Below are positions 16,156 through 24,943 of a stretch of 64,000 bases of DNA, piece by piece. A program made the translations under genes and the position numbers. Origin of the DNA: Gemmatimonadota bacterium (GTDB lineage Bacteria; Gemmatimonadota; Gemmatimonadetes; Gemmatimonadales; Gemmatimonadaceae). The notes beneath the pieces were generated by a model. The model ran no database searches, was not told the origin of the DNA, and saw only the letters and a program-made list of their open reading frames with translations. The stretch lies in contig PLCA01000005.1 of NCBI GenBank assembly GCA_003134685.1, positions 124,001 through 188,000 on the forward strand, in the 5' to 3' direction. How positions within the stretch are numbered: position 1 is the first letter of the stretch; each line of letters starts with the position of its first letter.

Positions 16156-17238
16156 ATGAAGCACTCTTTAGCTCGCGCCCGGGTCGAGATCGATCTTGGC
16201 GCGTTGCAGCGTAATGGAGCATCGCTCGCGCGGCGCGCGGGCGTTCCACTGCTCCCGATGATCAAGGCGGACGCCTACGGGTTGGGTGCCGCCGCGGCTT
16301 TGCGGGCACTCGATGTTCTTGAGCCGTGGGGGTACGGGGTGGCCACCGTCGCCGAGGGCGAGGAGCTTCGCCACCTCGGCGTTACTCGTCCGGTTGTGGT
16401 GTTCACGCCATTGCTCGACCAGGAGCTCACGCGCGTCCGATCCGCGCGACTGACTCCGACGCTCGGGTTTCCGGCCGAGATCGAGGCATGGCGCAGTGCT
16501 GGAGGAGGCGCGTGGCATCTCTCGATCGACACCGGCATGAGCCGCGCGGGGATTCCGTGGCGCCAGGTGTCCGAGATCAGGCATCTGACGGAGTTGCTGC
16601 CACCCGAAGGCGCGTTCACGCACTTTCACTCCGCCGAGCTCGACGATGGAACCCTCGAGGCACAGGAGCGGCTGTTTCGCGAGGCGGTGGCATCGCTGCC
16701 GTCCCGCCCGAGACTGCTCCACGCGGCCAACAGCGCCGCCATCGCGCGCCAGGGCCGGAGCGATTGGGATCTCGTGCGTCCCGGCATTTTCCTCTACGGC
16801 GTAGGCAGCGGAAGCAGCGCGGCAATCCAGCCCGAGCCGGTCGTCAACCTTCGCGCTCCGATCGTCGAGATCCGAGATCTCCAGGCCGGCGACACCGTGA
16901 GCTACGACGCGACGCTTCGGGTGGAGCGAGCGGCGCGAATTGCGACGCTCGCCATTGGCTATGCCGACGGCTATCCGCGGTCTCTCAGCGAACGCGGCTC
17001 CGTGCTCGTAGGAGGTACGTTGGCTCCTATAGCGGGCACGGTTACCATGGACATGACGATGATAGATGTCACGACGGTGCGATGCGAAGTCGGGGACGTC
17101 GCAACTCTGATCGGCAGGGCGGGGGACACGGTGCTTACGGTCGAGCGCGTGGCGGACGACGCGGGCATGTCGCCCTATGAGCTCATCACCGGCTTGCGAT
17201 CGCGAGTCGAGCGGACTTACACGGGCGCGCGCAGTTGA
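16156..17238 (+). CDS. alr: Alanine racemase
   Basis: Alr interconverts L- and D-alanine with pyridoxal phosphate, supplying D-Ala for peptidoglycan. The 360-residue protein has the PLP lysine Lys37 in MIKADAYGLGA and the SYDAT segment containing the second catalytic tyrosine (about residue 250). Other typical segments are LAIGYADGYPR and the C-terminal TVTMDMTMIDVT / SPYELITGLRSRVERTY. ATG 16156 is preferred; a TTG three bases earlier is also in frame. It leads a run of tightly linked genes (deoB overlaps its stop, then cdd), so a promoter just upstream fits. Confidence 0.96.
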   Translation: MKHSLARARVEIDLGALQRNGASLARRAGVPLLPMIKADAYGLGAAAALRALDVLEPWGYGVATVAEGEELRHLGVTRPVVVFTPLLDQELTRVRSARLTPTLGFPAEIEAWRSAGGGAWHLSIDTGMSRAGIPWRQVSEIRHLTELLPPEGAFTHFHSAELDDGTLEAQERLFREAVASLPSRPRLLHAANSAAIARQGRSDWDLVRPGIFLYGVGSGSSAAIQPEPVVNLRAPIVEIRDLQAGDTVSYDATLRVERAARIATLAIGYADGYPRSLSERGSVLVGGTLAPIAGTVTMDMTMIDVTTVRCEVGDVATLIGRAGDTVLTVERVADDAGMSPYELITGLRSRVERTYTGARS

Positions 17239-18398
17239 AGCGAGCAGCCATCGTCATTCTCGACGGCGTCGGCATCGGCGAGGCTCCCGACGCGGCCCTC
17301 TATGGAGATACTGGGAGTGACACGCTCGGAAACGTTGCGCGCGCATGCGGGGGTCTCGCTCTCCCGCGCCTGGAGCGTTTTGGGCTGGGGAATATTCGCC
17401 CCCTCGAAGGGATGCGGCGGCGCGGCGACGCCGCCGGGGCATGGGGCACGATGCGACCTGCATCAGCGGGCAAGGACAGCATCGCCGGTCACTGGGAGAT
17501 CGCTGGAGTGCACCTCGAGAGAGCCTTCCCAACCTTTCCCAACGGATTCCCGCGCGACGTGATAGAGAAGTTCTCGCGCGAGACGGGTCGCGGCGTGATC
17601 GCAAACGTCGTCGGAAGCGGGACAGACGTGATCGACAGGTACGCGGCAGAGCACGTCGCGACTGGCAGCTGGATTGTCTACACTTCGGCGGATTCCGTTT
17701 TTCAGATTGCGGCCCACGAACAAGTCATCCCTCTCGACGAGCTTTATCTTGGCTGCGAGATCGCGCGCAAAATGCTCGTTCCTCCCAATGATGTGTCGCG
17801 GGTCATCGCGCGCCCATTCGAGGGAGCGCCGGGAAGCTACATGCGCACGGCAAACCGTCGTGACTATTCGATCGAGCCGCCTTCGGAAACGCTGCTCGAT
17901 GCGCTATCGAACGCGGGGATCCCGCGGGCCGGTGTCGGCAAAGTAGACGATCTTTTCGCTGGACGATCCCTGACGTCGCACCACACCGCATCGAACGCGG
18001 AAGGCATCCGCGGCATCAAGACTTGGCTCTCGACGGCGGAAAGTGGGTTCCTTTTTGCCAACCTAGTAGATTTCGACCAGTTGTATGGGCACCGTAACGA
18101 CGTTGCGGGGTTTTATGGTGCGCTGCGCGAATTCGACGCGGCACTGCCTTCCATCACATCGCGGCTCAAAGAGGACGATCTGCTGTTCATTACGGCCGAC
18201 CACGGCAATGATCCTACATCGCCTTCCACCGATCATGCGCGAGAGCGTGTGCCTTTGCTGGTAGGAGGCATGCGCGTCGTACCCCGGGATCTTGGAGACC
18301 GCGATACATTCTCGGACCTCGGCGCGACCGTTGCGGAATGGTTTGGCCTCTCCTTCAGGGGTTGCGGCAAATCGTTTCTGTCAGAGCTGGTAGTCTGA
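17235..18398 (+). CDS. deoB: Phosphopentomutase
   Basis: DeoB interconverts (deoxy)ribose-1-phosphate and -5-phosphate in nucleoside salvage. The 387-residue alkaline-phosphatase-superfamily enzyme shows the N-terminal metal motif ILDGVGIGEAPDA, the phospho-acceptor region GKDSIAGHWEIAGV, the NLVDFDQLYGHRND metal motif and the C-terminal ITADHGNDP and STDHARERVPLL motifs. It starts with TTG inside the alr stop (TTGA) and its own stop overlaps the cdd ATG by one base. The pair deoB-cdd is a coherent nucleoside salvage unit. Confidence 0.96.
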   Translation: MKRAAIVILDGVGIGEAPDAALYGDTGSDTLGNVARACGGLALPRLERFGLGNIRPLEGMRRRGDAAGAWGTMRPASAGKDSIAGHWEIAGVHLERAFPTFPNGFPRDVIEKFSRETGRGVIANVVGSGTDVIDRYAAEHVATGSWIVYTSADSVFQIAAHEQVIPLDELYLGCEIARKMLVPPNDVSRVIARPFEGAPGSYMRTANRRDYSIEPPSETLLDALSNAGIPRAGVGKVDDLFAGRSLTSHHTASNAEGIRGIKTWLSTAESGFLFANLVDFDQLYGHRNDVAGFYGALREFDAALPSITSRLKEDDLLFITADHGNDPTSPSTDHARERVPLLVGGMRVVPRDLGDRDTFSDLGATVAEWFGLSFRGCGKSFLSELVV

Positions 18399-18814
18399 TG
18401 AAGAGGGATTCGAGGCAGGACGCCTCCCTCCGGGAGGCCGCGTTGCGCGCGCTGGAGAACGCGTACGCTCCCTATTCGAACTTCCGCGTCGGAGCCGCCT
18501 TGCGCACCCGGAGCGGCGAGCTCATCACGGGCTGCAACGTCGAGAACTCGGTGAACGGCCTTGCAATGTGCGCGGAAACCCTTGCGGTGGCTTCTGCTGT
18601 CTCACAAGGACTTACCGAATTCGACGAGATCGCCATCGCAACAGAAGACAGCGAGCCCACCCCGCCGTGTGGCGCGTGCAGACAGGTCCTGAACGAGTTC
18701 GCGCCGAACATAAAAATCTCGAGCTACACGCGCGAGGGAAAGGAAGCAACTTGGACCCTTCAAGAGCTGCTTCCCTACGCTTTCGCACTGAACCCTTCAC
18801 GTGGAAGAGTGTAG
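18398..18814 (+). CDS. cdd: Cytidine deaminase
   Basis: Cdd deaminates cytidine and deoxycytidine to (deoxy)uridine. The 138-residue product is the usual size for the small homotetrameric form, with APYSNFRVGAALRT, the substrate/zinc motif GCNVENSVNGLAMCAETLA (zinc-binding Cys followed by the catalytic Glu) and PPCGACRQVLNEF (two more Cys ligands). Three Cys ligands and no His are typical of the tetrameric class. The ATG at 18398 shares its A with the deoB stop (TGATG). The frame extends further upstream but only through deoB sequence. Confidence 0.95.
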   Translation: MKRDSRQDASLREAALRALENAYAPYSNFRVGAALRTRSGELITGCNVENSVNGLAMCAETLAVASAVSQGLTEFDEIAIATEDSEPTPPCGACRQVLNEFAPNIKISSYTREGKEATWTLQELLPYAFALNPSRGRV

Positions 18815-20076
18815 TGAAGCTTTCGCCAATCCTGCCGCGAGTGTTCGCGGCCGCGGCTTTGTTTGTTTCGATCTCGTCGTGTTCGGAGAACCTCGATAGC
18901 ACGGGGGTTTGCGACGTTCTGTGCACCCAAATCGGTGGCGCCGTCCAGAACATCACACTCGACGCCGTGCTTCTCGACACGACGGTGCAAGCGCTGTCGG
19001 GGCTGGGAACCGAGCCCGGACTTCTCCTGGCATCGCGCGGAGACACGCTCGACACCCGGGTCGTCATCCGCTTCGACTCGCTGCCCGCGACTTTCGTCCC
19101 GACGGGCGGCACGGCGCAACCAATCGCCAGCGTGGACAGCGCCTATATCCGGCTCATGCTCGATACGACCACGATCAAGGGCACGGACCCGGTCACGATC
19201 GAAGCCTATGATGTCGATACGACGGCAAACGATACCTCTTCGGCGGCCGTGCTGGCTCTTTTCCGGCCGGACCGATTCATCTCGTCCCAGACCTTCCTGC
19301 GAGCCCAGCTGACCGATACGCTGAAGTATTTCATCTCGAATGCGGCGGTGCTCGCCAGGATTCAGAGCGGGGCAGCACTCCGCGTCGGACTTCGCGCGGT
19401 CAGCGTGGGATCGTCGCAGCTGCGCTTCATCTCCACCGAAGGCTCATTCGGGCCGGAGATGTTCTTCCGCGCCACGCCCGACACTCTGACGGCGCCTCTG
19501 ACGGTGTTGCCATTCTCGAGGACTCCGGTCGGTGAGGCCATCCGTGCCGGCAACCTCTCCGACTACACGCTGATCGCGAAGGGTCCGCCGCCAGCGCCGC
19601 CCAGCGTCCTAGCAGTAGGTGGATTGCCCGCGCGCAGGGTCTACATCCTGTTCGACATTCCGTCCAACATCATCGACTCGTCGACGATCCTACGCGCGAC
19701 CCTGTTGCTCAATCAGTTGCCGAACACCGGGATCGACCCGACGGACACCGTCGCGTTCTTGCCCCAGGTGGTTCTGGCGGGGAAAGCAGTAACGGATCCC
19801 GCGAAGGCGGCGCAAATCATCGGCGCCATTAGTGTCGACACGCTCAGGCTCAGACCGGGCGACGCAGGTCCCGCGAATGTGGAGCTTGCGAGCGCAATTG
19901 CGATCTGGCGCACTGTGAAGCCTGACACCCTTTCACGCGCGATCGTGCTGAAATCCGTTTCCGAGGGGAACTCGCCGCTCGAGCTTCGCTTCTCCTCCAG
20001 CGAGGACGTCGTCACCGCTCTGCGGCCGCGGCTGAGAATCAGTTTCACACCCAAAGTTCCCCTGAGGCTTCCCTGA
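18814..20076 (+). CDS. Putative lipoprotein, large, unknown function
   Basis: From a GTG that overlaps the cdd stop (TAGTG), the 420-residue product has a lipoprotein signal (VKLSPILPRVFAAAALFVSISSC, Cys about residue 23). The mature part is rich in Thr, Asp and beta-strand patterns. Two segments look alike: TRVVIRFDSLPATF...SAYIRLMLDT (near residues 70-112) and ARRVYILFDIPSNI...ATLLLNQLP (near 272-302). This suggests two similar beta domains of the kind that report as DNRLRE-like. I do not recognise a specific family. The stop overlaps the start of an outer-membrane barrel gene, so the two probably act together at the cell surface (inference). Longer starts upstream would lie inside cdd. Confidence 0.72.
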   Translation: MKLSPILPRVFAAAALFVSISSCSENLDSTGVCDVLCTQIGGAVQNITLDAVLLDTTVQALSGLGTEPGLLLASRGDTLDTRVVIRFDSLPATFVPTGGTAQPIASVDSAYIRLMLDTTTIKGTDPVTIEAYDVDTTANDTSSAAVLALFRPDRFISSQTFLRAQLTDTLKYFISNAAVLARIQSGAALRVGLRAVSVGSSQLRFISTEGSFGPEMFFRATPDTLTAPLTVLPFSRTPVGEAIRAGNLSDYTLIAKGPPPAPPSVLAVGGLPARRVYILFDIPSNIIDSSTILRATLLLNQLPNTGIDPTDTVAFLPQVVLAGKAVTDPAKAAQIIGAISVDTLRLRPGDAGPANVELASAIAIWRTVKPDTLSRAIVLKSVSEGNSPLELRFSSSEDVVTALRPRLRISFTPKVPLRLP

Positions 20077-21218
20077 TGCACAAATCACTGTGGGCGGGAA
20101 TCGCTCTCTTCACGGTCTCCTTTGCTTCTCGCGGCGGAGCCCAGGGCGCGCTGAGTCTTGAGGGTCTCGGGTATCCTACCGGGGGGCTAAGCGCTCGCGC
20201 GGAAGGGACGGGCGGCGGGGTCGCCGACTTCGACGCGCTGAGTACCGCGAGCCCTGCGTCAGTAGCGGGCGTCGGATCGCCCGCGCTTTTTCTGCAGTAT
20301 TCGCCGGAGTTCCGACGCGTCACCAGTCCAGCGGGAAGTGCAACCACGACGACGGCCCGCTTCCCGCTCGTTGTGGGAGTGCTGCCTATGGGGGAATCCT
20401 GGACGCTGGCCCTGAGCTCCTCGACTTTCCTTGATCGCTCGTCCGAGACCAGTCTCGCGCGTGTGGAAGTGGTCGGCGGCCCTACGGACACGGTCACCGT
20501 CACCGAGCAAAACAAGGTGCTCGGGGCGATCGACGACTTCAGATTGGCGCTGGCGTGGTCCACGAGCCCCAAATTTCGGATCGGGGTTGGCGGGCACGCA
20601 TTCGCCGGCAGCAATCGAATCACCTTTTCGCAGCTATTTCCCGACAGCACGAAATTCATCAGCTCCGCGCAGGCCGGCCGCATCAGCTACGCCGGGTTCG
20701 CCGCTTCGGTCGGCATGGAGTTCCGTCCGTCGCGCGTGATCGGATTCGCGATCTCCGGCCGCAAGGGTGGAGATCTCCGGGCGCAATCGGGGGATACCGC
20801 GATCGGCAAAGGGCGCCTTCCGGATCATTACTCGGGGTCGGTGACGTTCGAGGGCATCCCGGGAGTTATAGTCTCGGCGCGGGCGGCGCATGACAACTGG
20901 AGCTCGCTCAACTCCCTTTCTTCGTCGGGAATTCAGGCGTTCGATGGCTGGGACATCGGCGGCGGTGTGGAAGCGACCGGGCCCCGTATCATGCAGCGAA
21001 TCGTCACTGTGCGTGCCGGCGCCAGATTCCGGACGCTGCCGTTTGGGTTCAACGGCGAGAAAGTATCGGAGAAAACTTTTGCGGCTGGGCTCGGCGTTCC
21101 GCTCACGCGTGACCGGGCGAGCCTCGACATCGCCATTCAGCGCGCCGCCAGAACCGCCGGCTCCGACGTGAAAGAGCGTGGATTCATTCTCAGCGTCGGG
21201 CTGAGAGTTTCCCCCTGA
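20076..21218 (+). CDS. Putative outer-membrane beta-barrel protein
   Basis: The 380-residue protein has a signal peptide (MHKSLWAGIALFTVSFASRGGAQG) and an N-terminal part reading PTGGLSARAEGTGGGVADFDALSTASPAS. That pattern resembles the hatch region of PorV/FadL-type barrels (early segment of the type ..ANPAgla..). Alternating beta strands with aromatic ends follow to the C-terminus LSVGLRVSP. It is translationally linked to the preceding lipoprotein gene (overlap at 20076). The family assignment is only by pattern. No transport substrate can be inferred. Confidence 0.7.
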   Translation: MHKSLWAGIALFTVSFASRGGAQGALSLEGLGYPTGGLSARAEGTGGGVADFDALSTASPASVAGVGSPALFLQYSPEFRRVTSPAGSATTTTARFPLVVGVLPMGESWTLALSSSTFLDRSSETSLARVEVVGGPTDTVTVTEQNKVLGAIDDFRLALAWSTSPKFRIGVGGHAFAGSNRITFSQLFPDSTKFISSAQAGRISYAGFAASVGMEFRPSRVIGFAISGRKGGDLRAQSGDTAIGKGRLPDHYSGSVTFEGIPGVIVSARAAHDNWSSLNSLSSSGIQAFDGWDIGGGVEATGPRIMQRIVTVRAGARFRTLPFGFNGEKVSEKTFAAGLGVPLTRDRASLDIAIQRAARTAGSDVKERGFILSVGLRVSP

Positions 21219-21219
21219 T

Positions 21220-22434
21220 ATGGCGGACGCGGGCCGCAAGCCCGAAGTCATCCTCGTCGCTGACGACATTCCCGCCAACGTCGAGCTTCTGCTGGACCAG
21301 CTGAACAGCCTGGGTTACGACACGATCACAGCGGTAGACGGACCGTCGGCTGTCGCGGTGACGTTCGAGCAGCAACCCGATCTGTGCATTCTCGACGTGT
21401 CGATGCCGGCGGGCGACCTCGGCGTGGATGATCGATCGACTGGATTCGAAGTGTGCCGTCGCATCAAGCGCGACCCGCGCACGTCTCGCATTCCGGTGAT
21501 CTTCGTGACCGCCCTCAATGATACGAGCGACCGTGTGCGCGCCATCGAGGCGGGGGGCGACGACTTCCTTACCAAGCCTCACAATCGCCTGGTGCTTGGC
21601 GCACGCGTCCGGAGTCTGCTCAAGCTCAAGGCAGCCACCGACGCCCTCGAGGACAGCCTGCGCAAACTGCGCGAGCTCGAGAAAGTTCGCGACGATCTTA
21701 TGAAGATGATCGTACACGATCTGAAGACGCCGCTCACCTCGGTGCTGGCGACGCTCGAAATGCTCTCCGATGGTGACTTCGGGCAGGTATCCACGTCGCA
21801 GAAAGTCGCGATTGGCGACGTCGAGGCCAAATCCGAGGATTTGCTGGCGCTGATCAACGACATCCTCGAAGTGGCGAGGATCGAAGAGGCGAACATAACA
21901 CTTGCTCTTTCGCCCATGGCTCCGGGGGCGCTTCTCGCCGAGCTGGTTCATGAGTGGGGGCACAGATTCCAGCAGGAGCAGACGACGGTTTCCGTCTCGG
22001 TCGCTGATGACGCGCCGATCTTCAACGGTGACAAGGGGTTGATCAAGCGCGTTTTCTCCAACCTGATTCAGAACGCGGTGACTCATTCCTCCAAAGCCGT
22101 CCATCTCGAGTTCAGCGCCCGACGCGCCGGTCACGGAGTTCTCTTCACAGTGACCGACAACGGGCCGGGAATCCCGCCCGAATATCATGAAATCATTTTT
22201 CGGAAATTTGGACAGGTCGAGGTGCCACGGACGCCGCGTACCCGTAGCTCAGGACTGGGTCTGACGTTCTGTAAGCTCGTCGTCGAGAGACACCACGGCC
22301 GAATTTGGGTCAAGAGCGCCGAGGGGAAGGGAAGCTCCTTCTATATCGAGCTCCCGTCGGATCCCACGGCGATGGATACGCCGCCCGCGGGCACGCAGCA
22401 GATCGCGGCGAGCGGAACCAGCCCAACCCGATAG
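21220..22434 (+). CDS. Receiver-histidine kinase (REC-HisKA-HATPase), soluble
   Basis: A 404-residue signalling protein with a receiver domain first and a kinase core after it, and no membrane segment. The receiver has the acidic pocket Asp15/Asp16, phospho-acceptor Asp59, Thr97 and Lys119. Between Asp59 and FEVCRRIK it carries about eight extra residues (AGDLGVDDRST) compared with usual receivers. The HisKA domain has His166 in IVHDLKTPL, and the HATPase domain has NLIQNAVTHS, TDNGPGIPPEYH and SSGLGLTFCKLVVE. It starts one base after the preceding barrel gene ends. No DNA-binding output or partner gene is adjacent; it likely takes phosphate or signals from another kinase (inference). Confidence 0.92.
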   Translation: MADAGRKPEVILVADDIPANVELLLDQLNSLGYDTITAVDGPSAVAVTFEQQPDLCILDVSMPAGDLGVDDRSTGFEVCRRIKRDPRTSRIPVIFVTALNDTSDRVRAIEAGGDDFLTKPHNRLVLGARVRSLLKLKAATDALEDSLRKLRELEKVRDDLMKMIVHDLKTPLTSVLATLEMLSDGDFGQVSTSQKVAIGDVEAKSEDLLALINDILEVARIEEANITLALSPMAPGALLAELVHEWGHRFQQEQTTVSVSVADDAPIFNGDKGLIKRVFSNLIQNAVTHSSKAVHLEFSARRAGHGVLFTVTDNGPGIPPEYHEIIFRKFGQVEVPRTPRTRSSGLGLTFCKLVVERHHGRIWVKSAEGKGSSFYIELPSDPTAMDTPPAGTQQIAASGTSPTR

Positions 22435-22475
22435 AATCTTCGCGCGATCTTCGCGGCGATGCTTATCTTTCCCTC

Positions 22476-23816
22476 ATGCTCCAGACTCCCCGCCCAACGG
22501 TCTACATAGAGACGTACGGTTGCCAGATGAACGTCAGCGATTCCGAGCTCATGCTCGGAAGGCTGGTGGAATCCGGCTATGAATCCGTCGAGCAGCCCGA
22601 CGGCGCGGATGTGATCCTCATCAACACCTGCGCGATTCGCGAACACGCCGAGCAGCGCGTGATCGGCCGGATCGGCGAGATGAAGAGCCGGATGAAACGC
22701 GATGCCGTGCTCGGCGTCACTGGCTGTATGGCGCAACGGCTCGGGTCGCAGCTGCTCAATCGCGCGAAGCACGTGAGCCTCGTGATCGGCCCCGATGGCT
22801 ATCGTGATTTGCCCTCGCTCATCGAGAGCGCCCGCGCCGGCGTCCGTACGACCGCCACGGACTTCGATCTCGAGGAGCACTACGAGGATTTCCAGCCGCG
22901 CCGCTTCGACGGAGTGAAGGCGTGGATTCCGGTGCAGCGCGGATGCGACTACAAGTGCACCTACTGCATCGTCCCGACGACCCGGGGACCGGAAAGAAGT
23001 CGTCAGCTCACGGAGGTCGTGCGCGAAACAGAAGCGGTCGTCGCCTCCGGGATCTCGGAGATCGTCCTGCTCGGGCAGACGGTCAACTCGTACTTCGACG
23101 GCCAGCACGATTTCGCGGATCTTCTGCGCGCAGTCGGTGGAGTCCAGGGTGTGAGAAGGCTGCGCTTCACGAGTCCGCACCCGAATGATTTCAGCAAGGC
23201 CGTGATCAGGGCGATGGCGGAGACCGAAGCCTACTGCGAGCACGTGCATCTTCCGATGCAGTCGGGCTCGACCCGCACACTCAAGCGCATGCTGCGACGC
23301 TACACGCGCGAGCAATACCTCGCGTGCGTGGACGAGCTGCGCGCGGCGATCCCGAACGTTTCGCTGACGACCGACGTCATCGTCGGATTTCCCGGCGAGA
23401 CCGAAGCCGATTTCGAGGAGACGCTGAGCGCCGTGCAGGAAGTCGGGTTCGACGACGCGTACACCTTCAAGTTCTCGCTTCGGGACGGAACACCCGCTAC
23501 TCGCCTTCCGGCCTCCGACACTGTCTCCGACGAAATTGCGAGCGACAGGCTGGCGAGACTCATCGCGACCGTTCGCGGCGCCAATCGGGAGCGGAACCTC
23601 AAGCTCCTCGGCGAGCGGCGCGAGGTTCTCGTGGAGAAATCCGCGCGGCGAGGCGGACTGCTTCAGTCGCGGACGCGAGACTTCAAGGTCGTCATGATCC
23701 CGGGTGATGTTTCCCTGATCGGGCAGTACCTCACCGTCAAGCTTACCGGAACCACAGGCTCGACCTTCCTTGGCCAGGTCGTGGGCCAGCGCGCGGAGCT
23801 TCCGCTCGCGGTGTAA
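22476..23816 (+). CDS. miaB: tRNA-2-methylthio-N6-dimethylallyladenosine synthase MiaB
   Basis: MiaB is a radical-SAM methylthiotransferase that modifies i6A37 of tRNAs reading UNN codons. The 446-residue protein has the N-terminal auxiliary cluster domain (YGCQMNVSDSE, NTCAIREHAE, GVTGCMAQR with three Cys), the radical-SAM motif Cys157-Cys161-Cys164 (RGCDYKCTYC) and a C-terminal TRAM domain. IVPTTRGPERSR and HLPMQSGS favour MiaB over RimO or MtaB. The ATG at 22476 is chosen because it begins just before the family-conserved YIETYGCQMN; the frame is open upstream only through the preceding kinase gene. Confidence 0.95.
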   Translation: MLQTPRPTVYIETYGCQMNVSDSELMLGRLVESGYESVEQPDGADVILINTCAIREHAEQRVIGRIGEMKSRMKRDAVLGVTGCMAQRLGSQLLNRAKHVSLVIGPDGYRDLPSLIESARAGVRTTATDFDLEEHYEDFQPRRFDGVKAWIPVQRGCDYKCTYCIVPTTRGPERSRQLTEVVRETEAVVASGISEIVLLGQTVNSYFDGQHDFADLLRAVGGVQGVRRLRFTSPHPNDFSKAVIRAMAETEAYCEHVHLPMQSGSTRTLKRMLRRYTREQYLACVDELRAAIPNVSLTTDVIVGFPGETEADFEETLSAVQEVGFDDAYTFKFSLRDGTPATRLPASDTVSDEIASDRLARLIATVRGANRERNLKLLGERREVLVEKSARRGGLLQSRTRDFKVVMIPGDVSLIGQYLTVKLTGTTGSTFLGQVVGQRAELPLAV

Positions 23817-23832
23817 TCCGCTGGCTTTGATT

Positions 23833-23867
23833 GCGCGACCCGCGGAATGATTCCGCCAGTGTCGCGC
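23833..23867 (+). other. Strong hairpin between miaB and comEC
   Basis: GCGCGAC (23833-23839) pairs with GTCGCGC (23861-23867) and inside it GCGGAA (23842-23847) pairs with TTCCGC (23851-23856) around a TGA loop. The structure lies 16 bases after the miaB stop and 38 bases before the proposed comEC start. There is no T-run, so it is not a standard intrinsic terminator. It may attenuate or stabilise the transcript. Confidence 0.5.
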
Positions 23868-23905
23868 TAGCGATCTAGGATAGGGCAGCGCTCGTCGGAG
23901 CCCAG

Positions 23906-24943
23906 CTGCCTCTCATTACAGCCGCATACCTCGCATACATAGCCGGCCTTCTCGCCGGGTTCGGCGGCTATGCCTGGATTGCGGTCGTCGTTGCCGCGAT
24001 AGCGTTCGCGGCCGCCTGCTTTCGCGGGCGTTCGGACCAGTCAGCACTCGCCCTGGTATTCGGAGCCGCGGCGATTCTCGCCATCACGACGCCACCTCCG
24101 GAGCGTCCGACTGTTCATCTACGGAAGGGTGAGCCTCCGTCCGACATCCTGTCGCGAGTCAGAGCGCGCGCAGCGCGCTCGATAGACCGGACGTTCGGGG
24201 ATGATGCTCCGCTGGCGCGGGCGCTCCTCATCGCCGACCAACATCAGATCCCGACCGAGATGCGCGATCGTTACGCCTCGGCGGGACTGATTCACATGCT
24301 CTCGATCTCGGGTCTTCATGTCGCTGTGATCGCGGCCGCGATGGAGCTTCTCTTTCAGGTCGCGCGCATGTCGCGCCGGGTTTCACTGTTCGGAGCATTC
24401 GTCGCGACCGGCGTGTACGTGGCTGTAATAGGAGCGCCACCGCCGGCTCTCAGGTCGGCGGCGATGCTGGGAGTGTCGATGGCCTCGCGGCTCTCGCAGC
24501 GGCCGACATCGCCCTGGGCGGCGTGGGCCGTCGGCGCGCTCGTGCCACTCGTTCAACCGAGAATCGCAGTGGACGTGGGCTATCAGCTCAGCGTCCTCGG
24601 CATGTGCGCTCTGGTGGCGGCCGGATCGCTGTGGCGACGACACCTCGCCAACCGATTGGATGGATGGAAGGGGAAGCTCGCCAGGGAGCTGGTCACGTCC
24701 CTCGTAGCCTGCGCGGTCACCGCGCCGCTCGTTGCCTGGGTGTTCGGCCGTGTCAGCATGATCGCGCCGTTGTCCAATCTGGTTGCTGCTCCCATAGTCA
24801 CGCTCGCTCAGCCCATCCTGTTTCTGGCACTGCTCCTCTCACCGCTCGGAGCGGTCGCTCGCTTCATCGCGCAGGCGGTGCACCCGCTTTTGCCTTCGAC
24901 TGGGTTGCCTGGGCGGCGGCATCTACACCCGGCGCTGCCATAA
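23906..24943 (+). pseudogene. comEC: comEC N-terminal part: CTG start, then frameshift
   Basis: This frame encodes the N-terminal and competence domains of ComEC/Rec2, the inner-membrane DNA-uptake channel. The reading frame opens after a stop at 23876 and contains no ATG, GTG or TTG until 24260, yet the upstream codons are clearly coding (LPLITAAYLAYIAGLLAGFG). A GGAG at 23897-23900 sits 5 bases before CTG 23906, exactly where the family Met-Pro-Leu start would be. HMLSISGLHVAVIAAAM and GAPPPALRSAAMLGVSM match the competence domain. Near 24888-24891 (a run of four T) homology moves to the -1 frame, and this frame then ends at 24943. It could be a decayed gene, a sequencing indel or a -1 ribosomal shift. 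Confidence 0.8.
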
